This document shows, piece after piece, positions 47,825 through 56,108 of a DNA stretch of 64,000 nt. Each line of letters begins with the position of its first letter. Positions within the stretch are counted from its first letter, which is position 1. The stretch is from Burkholderia stagnalis. GTDB lineage: Bacteria; Pseudomonadota; Gammaproteobacteria; Burkholderiales; Burkholderiaceae. Position numbers and translations under genes: made by a program. The notes beneath the pieces are model-generated. The model was given only the letters and a program-made list of their open reading frames with translations, did no database searches and had not been told where the DNA came from. The stretch spans positions 186,001-250,000 of the forward strand of contig NZ_CADESW010000002.1 in NCBI RefSeq assembly GCF_902830275.1, given 5' to 3'.

Positions 47825-48157
47825 ATGAAAAGAATCGCCTTATCCCTTTTACTTGCTGGATTATCAGTAAGCACTTTCGCAGCAACAAAGGACGACATCA
47901 TCAAGTCCATTGATTCATGCAACCAGATCACCACCCAATACTTACCAAATGGCAAATATGATCCTACCGCAATAGATCAGTTATATACCGTTTTCAATCT
48001 TGACGAGCAGAAGGAAGATGCAAAAGACACCATAAAAAGAGCCAATGAAGACAAAGATCCTGTTGAGCTTTACAAAGCACCAAACGGAAGCTGCACATTA
48101 AAGATAACTACCCATGAGGGTTCTCTAGTTAAGCCAATCGTAGAACAGAAGCAATAA
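47825..48157 (+). CDS. Small secreted protein (110 aa)
   Basis: ATG behind AAAGGAGCCCCC. Signal peptide with cleavage after STFAA. The mature part is charged, with two Cys (DSCNQIT, GSCTLKI) likely bonded in the periplasm. 27 bp ahead of the second binding protein, so co-expressed. Function unknown; possibly an accessory of the importer or of the envelope. Confidence 0.65.
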   Translation: MKRIALSLLLAGLSVSTFAATKDDIIKSIDSCNQITTQYLPNGKYDPTAIDQLYTVFNLDEQKEDAKDTIKRANEDKDPVELYKAPNGSCTLKITTHEGSLVKPIVEQKQ

Positions 48158-48184
48158 TTCAAATAACAAGAACAAGGAGACATT

Positions 48185-49078
48185 ATGAAATTAAACAAAA
48201 TTGCTGCATCAACAATTTTAGCAATCGTAGCTTCTAGCTCTTTTGCTGATTCAGTAACCGACAGAATCTATCAAAGCCATGTTGTGAATGTCGGCGTTAG
48301 ACCAAGCTCCACCCCCGTATCTTATAAATTGCCCAATGGTCAGTATGTAGGCGAAGCTATTGATATCTGCAATCACATATTTGACAAGCTCAAAGAGAAA
48401 GATCCAAGCTTGAAGCTTAACTACATCGAGGTTTCAGCAAAGACCCGTATTCCAATGCTTAAAGAAGGCAAGATCGATATGGAATGTGGATCAACAACCA
48501 ACTCAGCATCCCGAAGAAAAGATGTGGGTTTCTCTATCCCTTATGAGATTGCTGGGATCGGCATGGTTGTAGCAAACAACTCAAAAATACACGGCTTTAA
48601 TGACAACACAATCAGCACAGTAGCTTATGTTGATGGAACTACAGCAACAGCATCAGTTTTCAGTGCAAACAGAGGCATTCAAGCGAGCTGGGAAGGACGC
48701 AAAATTAAGTATGTGAAGGGTAAAGACTATCTTGATACTTTGGCATTGATTGAAAGCGGAAAGGCAGATGCTTTCATTGGTGACGATATCTTGTTAGCTG
48801 GGGCAATCGCTCAAAGCAAAGATCCTTCAAAGTTCAAATTGCTTCCTGACAAGATAACAACTGAGCCTTATGGAGTGATGACAACACTAGAATCCAAGGA
48901 TCTCCAAGCTGTTATCGACCAAACTATTATTGGGTTAATGAATAATGGAGAATTCAATAAGATTTACAATAAATGGTTCATGCAACCCATTCCACCATTC
49001 AACAAATCCTTGAATGTACAAATGAGTAATCCATTGAAAGATGTCGTTAGATATCCAACAAACGTAGTTGGAAACTAA
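48185..49078 (+). CDS. Second amino-acid-binding protein (family 3)
   Basis: 297 residues. Signal peptide with cleavage after SSSFA. Mature features DSVTDRIYQSHVVNVGVRPS, VGEAIDICNHIFDKL, GKIDMECGSTTNSASRRKDVGFS and LIESGKADAFIGDD parallel the first binding protein, so the two are paralogues, roughly matching GltI-type proteins. Two binding proteins may feed one permease pair with different ligands. The C-terminal ~30 residues (SLNVQMSNPLKDVVRYPT) exceed the usual core. Confidence 0.85.
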   Translation: MKLNKIAASTILAIVASSSFADSVTDRIYQSHVVNVGVRPSSTPVSYKLPNGQYVGEAIDICNHIFDKLKEKDPSLKLNYIEVSAKTRIPMLKEGKIDMECGSTTNSASRRKDVGFSIPYEIAGIGMVVANNSKIHGFNDNTISTVAYVDGTTATASVFSANRGIQASWEGRKIKYVKGKDYLDTLALIESGKADAFIGDDILLAGAIAQSKDPSKFKLLPDKITTEPYGVMTTLESKDLQAVIDQTIIGLMNNGEFNKIYNKWFMQPIPPFNKSLNVQMSNPLKDVVRYPTNVVGN

Positions 49079-49084
49079 AAATGA

Positions 49085-49106
49085 AGAGCCGAAAGGCTCT
49101 TTTTTA
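49085..49106 (+). terminator. Rho-independent terminator
   Basis: Stem AGAGCC/GGCTCT, loop GAAA, T run; same hairpin as at 37865. Confidence 0.85.
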
Positions 49107-49126
49107 TTGAATAAATAACTTTCTTT

Positions 49127-49175
49127 TCATTTATATAAGGAATGATATTGACAAGGCAAGAATTTTATTTATAAC
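49127..49175 (+). promoter_or_regulatory. Class II promoter of the adhesin gene
   Basis: TCATTTATATAAGGAATGA (49127-49145), TTGACA (49148), 16 bp, TATAAC. Confidence 0.8.
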
Positions 49176-49210
49176 TTGAATGCCAAACTAAAACTATAAA
49201 GGAGACTATA

Positions 49211-50200
49211 ATGATAATCAAAAAGACAATCTTATCTTTGGCCGTGGCAGCCATAACAAGTACAGCTCTTGCAGCAGGACCCGGAAGTACAGAATACGGC
49301 ACAGGAGCATTTGCACCAGGCTCAAATTCAACAGCTATCGGTAACAATGTGAATTGCGCATCTTCTGGCGACACTAATGCAACATGTGTCGGTGCAAATA
49401 CAGGAGCATCTAACAATGGCACTGTTGTAGGAGCAAATTCAACCGCCGGCCACAATGCAGCAACCTTTGGGGCGAACGCAGTAGCAGACGACAACTCAGC
49501 AGCTTTCGGAACTGGCTCTATGGGTTCTTCTGGCGGGTTAGCAGTAGGTATCAATGCTTCTACAGGAACCGCAAACAACGCCGTGGCATTGGGCAACAAC
49601 ACCACAGCAACCCGAGACAACGAGGTCGCAGTTGGCGGAAGAACAATCGGACAAGTGGGTACTGCAACCCAAGCTGACCAGGCAACCAACCTTGGACAAG
49701 TACAAGCAATCGCATCCCAAACGTTGAGCAGTGCCAATGCTTACACTGATACTGAAATTTCAAAAATCAAGATCACTGGCGCAGCACCAGTAGCAGCAGT
49801 TGATTACACAAATACTACTTCTGACAATCTTGTTCTTAATAGCAATAACGGAAACGGAACAAGAATCAGCAATGTAGCGAATGGTGTAGCAAACAGCGAC
49901 GCAGCTAACATGGGGCAACTTCGTTCAGTCCAATCACAATTGAGTGGTCGCATTGATAATTTACAAAAAAGAGTGGATAGCGTTGGGGCAATGTCAGCAG
50001 CTCAATCAAGTATCGTCTACAACAGCTATGGTTCAAATGTTCAGTTAGGTGTTGGAGTAGGATTTTCTGGTGGATCACAAGCTTTGGCAGTCAAAGCAAT
50101 GATTGCTTCACCAAGTCGCCGTTTTATCTACTCATTAGGTGTGTCTAGCTCTACATCTGGACAAACCGCAGTAGGAGCCGGAATGAGCTTTAATTTCTAA
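49211..50200 (+). CDS. YadA-like trimeric autotransporter adhesin
   Basis: 329 residues. Signal peptide (KKTILSLAVAAITSTALA), then a head of YadA-type repeats with the pattern AxGxNxxAxxxxSxA (GSNSTAIGNNV, NAATFGANAVADDNSAAFGTG, NAVALGNNT), a neck (ATQADQATNLGQVQAIAS), a short stalk (ISNVANGVANSDAANMGQLRSVQ) and a C-terminal anchor of strands ending MSFNF. Trimers form an outer-membrane pore and display the head. At 329 residues it is one of the short members. It may promote donor-recipient contact or aggregation; the class II promoter ties it to the transfer genes. Confidence 0.9.
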   Translation: MIIKKTILSLAVAAITSTALAAGPGSTEYGTGAFAPGSNSTAIGNNVNCASSGDTNATCVGANTGASNNGTVVGANSTAGHNAATFGANAVADDNSAAFGTGSMGSSGGLAVGINASTGTANNAVALGNNTTATRDNEVAVGGRTIGQVGTATQADQATNLGQVQAIASQTLSSANAYTDTEISKIKITGAAPVAAVDYTNTTSDNLVLNSNNGNGTRISNVANGVANSDAANMGQLRSVQSQLSGRIDNLQKRVDSVGAMSAAQSSIVYNSYGSNVQLGVGVGFSGGSQALAVKAMIASPSRRFIYSLGVSSSTSGQTAVGAGMSFNF

Positions 50201-50271
50201 AAGGTATTGTCGCCTACTCAGATTTCACACCACTTCTCTCTTTGTTTCGTAAATGGATAGGCAACAAGAAA

Positions 50272-50298
50272 GCCTCACACAAAAGTGAGGTTTTTATT
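50272..50298 (+). terminator. Rho-independent terminator
   Basis: Stem CCTCAC/GTGAGG, T run. Confidence 0.75.
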
Positions 50299-50418
50299 TT
50301 TGTCTTCAATGGAATGTTTATCGGGTTAAATTAAAGAAAAATACTTCGCCATGTTATGGGCTCTCTCAATTTATTGTGCTATGATGAATTTATCAATAAC
50401 ACAAAGCGAGGCAAGACC

Positions 50419-50841
50419 GTGGATAAACTAACAATGGCTCAATCTTTCAGCAAGAAACTTGTTGAAAGCCACCGAGCGGAGCAAATGGTGGACATTATTA
50501 TCAGCAACCGTCATGAAGAGAACAAAGGCATTTGTCACTCCCATGATTACTGCGATGCAAACATGCTCATGCTGGAAGTGTTTGAAGAAAACAATCTGAG
50601 CATTGAAGACGAGAGCAATCACCAGCTTTGGAATGAAGTCTGGGATCTCGCCAAAAAGAACGAGTTCTTCTACAAGATGAGTGAGGAAAAAGCGAGGGAA
50701 TATCTTTCTCAGTTCAAAGACCGCAAGATTGCAGATATCTACGACGACTACCCAACATTGCGGGAAGCCCTATCTGTTCTTATCCCCGATTTTGAATATC
50801 CAGATTATTCACATAAAAAGATTAGCCAAGTTCTCAAATGA
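50419..50841 (+). CDS. Conserved-looking hypothetical protein (140 aa)
   Basis: GTG 50419 behind GCGAGGCAAGACC is the best start; an ATG at 50434 is an alternative, and an ATG at 50356 has no ribosome site. Contains HSHDYCDANMLMLEVFEE, a motif I associate from memory with small conserved proteins in proteobacterial mobile DNA. Soluble, acidic, helical. Just upstream, 50307-50337 repeats the sequence GGAATGTTTATCGGGTTAAAT also present at 1968-1990. Function unknown. Confidence 0.6.
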   Translation: MDKLTMAQSFSKKLVESHRAEQMVDIIISNRHEENKGICHSHDYCDANMLMLEVFEENNLSIEDESNHQLWNEVWDLAKKNEFFYKMSEEKAREYLSQFKDRKIADIYDDYPTLREALSVLIPDFEYPDYSHKKISQVLK

Positions 50842-50860
50842 CCCCCCTCTTAAATAAGAA

Positions 50861-50882
50861 AGCCCCTAAATGGGGCTTTTTC
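50861..50882 (+). terminator. Rho-independent terminator
   Basis: Stem AGCCCC/GGGGCT, T run. Confidence 0.8.
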
Positions 50883-50945
50883 ATGTGTATCGAAAATTGA
50901 ACTTTTCTGATACACTCACTAGGTCATTTTCCTCTAGGAATAAGC

Positions 50946-52517
50946 ATGGAAAACCAAGCCAAAGAGGCAGTAGACACCATTCAACTGATTGGTGAGTTTG
51001 AAGACGCTTTTTCGGCTTGGGACAATCCACCAGGCAATGAAGAGCTTGACGAGCAAGATAGGCTCTATCTTCTCATTGACAATGACAGCGAGCATTTAAC
51101 ACATGAGCAAGCTCAGGCAAGTATTTCTGACCTGATGGTCAATGCTCATAGTGACCTGACGCCAGAACAAGCTCTTGAAAGAGACTTGGCAACATTGAGA
51201 GCCAAGTATTCAATCTTGATTTACGGCGGAAGACCGCTTGTTTGTTTCCGCCATCCCTTGCTTGGTCTTCAATTCCAGAAATTTGAAGCCTTCAACAAAT
51301 ACCATGCTCACATGTTCCACATGATTGAGGTGATTGGTAAAGATGGCAAGAGAAAGGAACCCAAAAAGGTCTATTCCACACATGCCTTTGTTGAAGACAA
51401 GCGAACCACAAGATACGAAAATATTGTCTTTGATCCAACTGAAAAAGCAGCTCCTACTTCTTGGAATCTTTGGACAGGCTTCAAAGTTACACCCAAGCAA
51501 GGGAATGTTGAGCTATTTATGAAGCTCATTGAAGCCTTGTGCGACGACGATCAAGAATGTATCGAATACTTCTTGAACTATCTCGCCCACATGGTTCAAA
51601 AGCCTTGGGAATTGCCTCAAAAGGCAATTGTTATGCGTGGAGCACAAGGCATCGGTAAAGGCACCATTATGGCGACCCTTGGGAAGTTGACAGATAACTT
51701 CAAGCATCTTTCTACCGCTGATGCTTTGACGGGCAACTTCAATGGACACATGATTGATGCCTTTATCGTCTTCTCTGACGAAGCCGTTCACAATGGCGAC
51801 AAAGCAGCAGAAGGAAGGATGAAAGCAATGATTACTGAAAGCACCTTGACCGTGAATGCCAAGGGCAAGGATGTTATTTCAGTGAGGAACTACATTCGCC
51901 TCTTTGTTGCTTCTAACGAAGATTGGGCTGTACCCGTTGGAGAAGGTGATCGACGGTATTTTGTTCTTGATTGCTCACCGCGATACAAGGGGCAAGTCAA
52001 ACCAGGTGAGTTCTTTTATGAATACAACCAATGGCTTGAAAATGGAGGTCTTGAGGCTATCTATTACATGCTCAAGAATCGTGATATTTCCGAATTCAAC
52101 TCAAGGCTTTCACCCAAGACGGCGGGACGAGTTCAGTTGCTTATCAAGGGCTTGAACCCGTCCCTGAAGTTCATTTATGAGTGCTTGAACGGCACCATTG
52201 AGCTTGACGAAAGCACCCAGCGGTTCACGGAGGACGGCAAGATCCGCTGGTTTAGGAAGAGCATTTACAAGGCAATGCTGGAATGGTTGCCAACCCAAGG
52301 AATCAAAGAAAAGCCCACTGCTGATGATTTCGGCAAGCACATCAACAAGGCTCTTCAGTTTGACCTAGACAATCCGAAGTGGAAAACGAACTGGAAGACA
52401 CGAGAGGACTACTTCTACGAAATGCCTTCTAGAAAGGTTGCTATGGAGCGGTTTGCTCAGGTTGTGGCAGACGCAGCCCCCGAAGTGGTCTTCTTTTCCT
52501 ACTCTGAGCAAACATAG
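50946..52517 (+). CDS. Primase-helicase-type replication protein (phage/plasmid DUF5906-like)
   Basis: 523 residues. N-terminal ~150 acidic and helical, then ICKxxDP-free region and the ATPase core: MRGAQGIGKGTIMATLG (Walker A, GxxGxGKG), FIVFSDEAVH (Walker B with Asp-Glu), RLFVASNEDWAVPVGEGDRRYFVLD (sensor with Asn and an Arg pair). This is the superfamily-3-like helicase arrangement of replication proteins in phages and integrated elements. No clear primase active site is visible, so priming may come from elsewhere. A cluster of GTAGAACG sites follows the gene. Confidence 0.82.
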   Translation: MENQAKEAVDTIQLIGEFEDAFSAWDNPPGNEELDEQDRLYLLIDNDSEHLTHEQAQASISDLMVNAHSDLTPEQALERDLATLRAKYSILIYGGRPLVCFRHPLLGLQFQKFEAFNKYHAHMFHMIEVIGKDGKRKEPKKVYSTHAFVEDKRTTRYENIVFDPTEKAAPTSWNLWTGFKVTPKQGNVELFMKLIEALCDDDQECIEYFLNYLAHMVQKPWELPQKAIVMRGAQGIGKGTIMATLGKLTDNFKHLSTADALTGNFNGHMIDAFIVFSDEAVHNGDKAAEGRMKAMITESTLTVNAKGKDVISVRNYIRLFVASNEDWAVPVGEGDRRYFVLDCSPRYKGQVKPGEFFYEYNQWLENGGLEAIYYMLKNRDISEFNSRLSPKTAGRVQLLIKGLNPSLKFIYECLNGTIELDESTQRFTEDGKIRWFRKSIYKAMLEWLPTQGIKEKPTADDFGKHINKALQFDLDNPKWKTNWKTREDYFYEMPSRKVAMERFAQVVADAAPEVVFFSYSEQT

Positions 52518-52538
52518 CCGAAAAAAATCGCTCAGCGA

Positions 52539-52622
52539 GGGTAGAACGCCAAAAATCGCCGTAAGTCATTGATTTTCATAGAGAAAACCGTTCTACCCGA
52601 CCATAGAGCACCGCGTAGAACG
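52539..52622. repeat. GTAGAACG repeat cluster after the replication gene
   Basis: GGGTAGAACG (52539-52548), CGTTCTACCC (52589-52598) and GTAGAACG (52615-52622); the first two form a perfect 10-bp inverted repeat. A candidate origin or Rep/Xis-binding site, between the helicase and integrase genes. Confidence 0.55.
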
Positions 52623-52680
52623 GCACGAGCTCGCCGCTAGGGTTCACTTCGTCAGAGAGAGTCCGTTGACGGCAAGAAGA

Positions 52681-52704
52681 AAGCCCCGAAAGGGGCTTTT
52701 TTTT
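52681..52704. terminator. Terminator between replication gene and integrase
   Basis: Stem AGCCCC/GGGGCT, loop GAAA, nine T; works for both converging directions. Confidence 0.8.
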
Positions 52705-53943
52705 TCATTGCTGGACGATAGAGTTCCACAACTTCGCACCAGTCTTATGAGGTCTCAACTTCGCATACTTCTGCAAGGTTGATAGTTCAATGTGACCCGT
52801 AATCTTGGCAATCTCAATATCTGACAAGGTCGTATTTTCAAAGAACCAGCTCACACCTTCATGACGGAGATCATGAATGGTCAAATCCTTGGAACCAGCA
52901 TTAAAGCAGATATTCTTAAACCGAGTGTAGAAGTAACCGGGGCTGGACCAAAAACTAAAAACATAATCGTCGTCCTTCTTTCCTTCCTTATAGGGAAGAA
53001 GCTCATCCACAATCAAATTGTAGAGTTCAGGACGAAGAGAGGCATAACGATCTTCCGCACCTTTCTTGTGAGCAATCTTCTGGTTTTCCTTCGGAATGAA
53101 AATGTAGCTCTCATACGGGTTATCCTTGTTCAGCTTGATATCTTTCCACTTGATGAGAAATGTTTCACCCACACGGAATGCTGAATAAGCGAGAAAGCGT
53201 ATCAGAATCTTTGATTGCTCAACATTAACATAGAGCTTATTACAAGCGTCAATCAATTTATCAAGCTCGCCTTCTTCAAGCCTTCTATCACGAGGATCAC
53301 CCCAAGCAGCAGGAGGCGGAACTTCGTCAAAAGGTTTTGAGTTGAACAGATAATCATGCATCATCGCGTGATGCTCAAGGGCATTCTTGATATCGTAATA
53401 ATACTTTCGGATCGTAGAAGGCTTGTAGGTTTTCATAACCTCATTACCTTCTTCGTCAATTGCACGGTTCCCATTGAAAAGCTTGTGAGACTTCTTCTTT
53501 CTCGCTTGATCAGGAATTTCCTGAGAAAGCTTGAATTCCAACCATTTGAACAAGAACCGCGTCTTGAATTCTTCAAGGGAAACTTTGCCAATTTCAAGGA
53601 TAAGGCGTTCAATTCGCCCCTTCTTGTTATCGGATATTTTCTTGTTGTCTTTCAGGTATTCTTGGAAGACTTCAGCAAGAGTTGTTTTCTTGACCTTGTT
53701 TGGCGCAATACTTTCGCCATTGAGAAGCTTGGCCTCAGTTTTTGTAATCCATTCTTTTGCTTCTTTTAGTGAGGCACATGTTTGTGATAGATTGACGCCG
53801 TTCTTGCGAACCTTGGCTTGATAGGACTTGGAGCCGTCTTTCTTTGTACGGCTTACTACCGTGCCAGAACCGACCTTGATGGTCTCTTCCTTGGGGGTAA
53901 ATTTCGTGCCTTGCTCTTGGGTAGCTACGAGTTCGGTTTCCAT
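52705..53943 (-). CDS. Tyrosine integrase of the element
   Basis: 412 residues from ATG 53943 (an in-frame upstream ATG lies before the -10 box). The N-terminal region (TKKDGSKSYQAKVRKNGVN) is the arm-binding domain, followed by a core-binding domain and catalytic part: Arg257 in SAFRVGE, HDLRH (His357, Arg360), TGHIEL, and Tyr393 in LQKYAKLRP. It recombines the tRNA-Arg end with the element's att site. The gene reads leftward, starting 140 bp from the attachment site. No excisionase gene is recognisable nearby. Confidence 0.92.
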   Translation of the reverse strand: METELVATQEQGTKFTPKEETIKVGSGTVVSRTKKDGSKSYQAKVRKNGVNLSQTCASLKEAKEWITKTEAKLLNGESIAPNKVKKTTLAEVFQEYLKDNKKISDNKKGRIERLILEIGKVSLEEFKTRFLFKWLEFKLSQEIPDQARKKKSHKLFNGNRAIDEEGNEVMKTYKPSTIRKYYYDIKNALEHHAMMHDYLFNSKPFDEVPPPAAWGDPRDRRLEEGELDKLIDACNKLYVNVEQSKILIRFLAYSAFRVGETFLIKWKDIKLNKDNPYESYIFIPKENQKIAHKKGAEDRYASLRPELYNLIVDELLPYKEGKKDDDYVFSFWSSPGYFYTRFKNICFNAGSKDLTIHDLRHEGVSWFFENTTLSDIEIAKITGHIELSTLQKYAKLRPHKTGAKLWNSIVQQ

Positions 53944-54011
53944 GTGGTTGTTGTCCTTTCCTTTGTGGTCCCGTGGAGTCGCCGGAATGGCATTTGTCCC
54001 ATTCGTGTCCC

Positions 54012-54039
54012 ATTCTAGCGTACAGACCTTGGAAAACAA
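54012..54039 (-). promoter_or_regulatory. Probable integrase promoter
   Basis: Minus strand: TTGTTT (54039-54034), 16 bp, TAGAAT (54017-54012). This places the transcript start downstream of the longer in-frame ATG and supports start 53943. Confidence 0.5.
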
Positions 54040-54082
54040 CCGGAATGCCTTGTAAAATAAGGCTCTGCGGGAAATGTGTAGT

Positions 54083-54130
54083 GTGCCTCCTAAGCGCTAG
54101 ATACAGGTTCGATTCCTGTCGGGGGGACCA
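54083..54130 (+). tRNA. 3' fragment of tRNA-Arg(CCU) = attR of the element
   Basis: Anticodon arm GTGC-CTCCTAA-GCGC (anticodon CCT), short variable region, T arm ACAGG-TTCGATT-CCTGT (54103-54119), acceptor strand CGGGGGG, then ACCA. No matching 5' acceptor strand (CCCCCCG) occurs upstream, so it is not a complete tRNA. It is the piece left on the far side when an element inserts at a tRNA 3' end. The complete gene should lie at the other end of the element, beyond the left edge. Confidence 0.8.
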
Positions 54131-54268
54131 GCCATCGCCACGCGCCAGTCATCAGCGCTGCCCGCTTCACTCGATACACATCCACTGCGCTGCATCCATA
54201 CGCATGACAGCACGCGTCCCGCGCCGGCATCGCACGTCCGCGACACCGGCGCAACACACCCCACCGCG

Positions 54269-54769
54269 TTACTGCCTCACCGCCTGCTTCACATCCGCCG
54301 ACGCACGCCACACGCGATACCGCACCTCGAACCCCTCCGGCACGTACACGACCACCGGCAGCCGGCTGTTATAGCGCAGCAGCCGATCGTCACCACGCAC
54401 CTGCACGAACCGTTCGCGCGGCGCCTGGCCCGGGCAGGCCATCAGCGTCGAGGCCGGCCCCTTCACGTCCGACAGCCGGTAATACGTATACCCCCAGCCC
54501 TGCACCGTCTCCGCGCTCAGCTCGCCACCGAACCACTGCTGGTTGCAGTCGGTCTGCAGCGTCTTGCCGATCATCAGCTCGACGCGCGCGTCGGCTTCGT
54601 CGGCGAGCGCGGGCAGCGCGATCACCGCGCGCTGCTGGCCGGCAGCGGCCTTCGGGAACATCTTGATCGACTCGGCCGACACCGCCGTCTCCGACGTCGG
54701 CCCGGCCGCGCAAGCGGCGGCGGTCGTCACACACACGGCGGCCAGTGCGGCCCGGATCGCGAATTTCAT
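54269..54769 (-). CDS. eco: Ecotin, periplasmic serine-protease inhibitor
   Basis: 166 residues; start at 54769 behind CAGGAGCACATCG. Signal peptide [21 protein letters not shown], then a mature body with the ecotin pattern: [65 protein letters not shown]. By alignment from memory with E. coli ecotin (STMMACP), the P1 residue would be Leu instead of Met. Ecotin blocks trypsin-fold proteases such as neutrophil elastase. GC-rich codon use marks the host chromosome. Confidence 0.92.
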   Translation of the reverse strand: MKFAIRAALAAVCVTTAAACAAGPTSETAVSAESIKMFPKAAAGQQRAVIALPALADEADARVELMIGKTLQTDCNQQWFGGELSAETVQGWGYTYYRLSDVKGPASTLMACPGQAPRERFVQVRGDDRLLRYNSRLPVVVYVPEGFEVRYRVWRASADVKQAVRQ

Positions 54770-54908
54770 CGATGTGCTCCTGGAAAACAAATGGCCCCGG
54801 ATGCTAACACTTTCATCATCCGACCTTTCGTCGCTGTAATTTAGCGTCACAATTGCTGCCAGATGCGCGGCGTTCCGCCACATATGATGCGATCCAACGG
54901 AGAACGCC

Positions 54909-55391
54909 ATGATCAAGCTCATCACCCTCGCCACCACCACCGCCGTCGCCACGCTGCTGACGGGCTGCGTCGTCGGCCCGGACGCCGGGTACGGCTACGG
55001 GCAGCAGACCTACTATTCGGACCCCGGCTATGCGTACGGCCCGTCGTATGCCCCGCTGTACGGCACGGTCAACGTCTGGGGCGGCGGCGGCCGCGACCAC
55101 GACTGGGATCGCCGCGACTACCGCCGCGGCGATCGCGACTGGCGACACGACCGCAATTGGGGCGACCGCAATTGGGGCGACCGCAATTGGGGCGACCGTA
55201 ACTGGGGCGGCGACCGCAACGGCGGCGATCGTCACTGGGGCGATCGCGGCAATGGCAATGGCAATGGCAACGGCTGGGGTCACGGCAACAACGGCAACCG
55301 TTCGAACGAAGGCAACCGCGGCAATCGCGGGGATCGCGACTGGCGCAGCGGCCAGGTCGACAATTATCGCGGAAACGGCCACTCGCACTGA
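54909..55391 (+). CDS. Glycine/aspartate/arginine-rich lipoprotein
   Basis: 160 residues. Lipoprotein signal with lipobox LTGC (Cys19). The mature part is highly repetitive and charged: [17 protein letters not shown], four DRNWG units and GNGNG runs, low complexity. Probably a surface or envelope protein with a disordered Gly/Asp/Arg tail. ATG behind ACGGAGAACGCC. No function recognised. Confidence 0.7.
   Translation: MIKLITLATTTAVATLLTGCVVGPDAGYGYGQQTYYSDPGYAYGPSYAPLYGTVNVWGGGGRDHDWDRRDYRRGDRDWRHDRNWGDRNWGDRNWGDRNWGGDRNGGDRHWGDRGNGNGNGNGWGHGNNGNRSNEGNRGNRGDRDWRSGQVDNYRGNGHSH
55155..55210 (+). repeat. 15-bp tandem repeat in the lipoprotein gene
   Basis: CGCAATTGGGGCGAC in about three and a half copies encoding RNWGD units; a likely slipped-strand length-variation site. 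Confidence 0.7.
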
Positions 55392-55466
55392 CGCAATTGC
55401 AACCGTTTGTATCCGGCGCGATCGGCCATCCCCTGCGCGCATGACGCTGCGGCGACCCGCAAACGA

Positions 55467-55497
55467 AGAAGGCCCTCGCTTGATGCGAGGGCCTTCT
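55467..55497. terminator. Terminator between convergent genes
   Basis: 13-bp stem AGAAGGCCCTCGC/GCGAGGGCCTTCT with a five-base loop; no long T run, but strong. Confidence 0.7.
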
Positions 55498-55558
55498 GCT
55501 TTCTGCTTCCGCTTCTCCGGCGCGGGCAGCTCGGCCGCTCACGCGCACATGACCGCGC

Positions 55559-55945
55559 TTACCACCCGCCCGGCTGCGCATACCCGTAGCCGCCCGGCGC
55601 CGGCGCGCCGCACACATACGCGCGCTGATAGCGGTCGTAGCAATAACGGGGCTGCGCGGCATAACCATCGTCGTCCTGGTACTGCGCCTGCTGGTAGCCC
55701 GGCGCATATCCGGGCGGCTGGTACGCCGGCGCCTGGTAGTACGTCGGCGGCTGATAGGCCGGCGCCTGATACACGGGCGCCTGGTACGCAACCGGCGGAT
55801 TCAGCGCGGACGTCACGATCGCGCCCAGCACGGCGCCGCCGATCAGCGCGCCGATCACGGCACCGCCGTCGCGGCCATGCGCGGACGCCGGCCCCGCGAC
55901 GGCCAGCGAACCTGCGAGTACACATACTGCTGCGATCTTCTTCAT
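55559..55945 (-). CDS. Gly-zipper and Tyr/Pro-rich secreted protein
   Basis: 128 residues; start at 55945. Signal peptide (KKIAAVCVLAGSLAVAGPAS, cleavage near AHA), a Gly-zipper GGAVIGALIGGAVLGAIV, then repeats of YQAPxYQ/YQPP and Tyr, Gln, Pro-rich sequence with two Cys. Resembles the small Gly-zipper surface proteins of Burkholderia. No function assigned. Confidence 0.7.
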   Translation of the reverse strand: MKKIAAVCVLAGSLAVAGPASAHGRDGGAVIGALIGGAVLGAIVTSALNPPVAYQAPVYQAPAYQPPTYYQAPAYQPPGYAPGYQQAQYQDDDGYAAQPRYCYDRYQRAYVCGAPAPGGYGYAQPGGW

Positions 55946-56108
55946 GATGGACTCCCACGCGAAGTGGTACGGGATGCGATGCATTGTGGCGGCAAGCCGC
56001 CGTAATAGATGCAGCAAGTGGTAACGCGCAATTACGGCCGCCCGGCTAACCGGCCGAACCGCGCGCCCGGCCGCCGTGCTAGGATTTTCCGACCAAGGAG
56101 ACGCCTGC

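Noticed and set aside
1..54050. Prophage
   Set aside because: No capsid, tail, portal or terminase genes; relaxase and coupling ATPases indicate a conjugative element. The lysozyme-like protein is a lipoprotein in the transfer region.
54051..54130. Complete tRNA gene
   Set aside because: No 5' acceptor or D arm matching the CGGGGGG acceptor strand is present; only the 3' part is.
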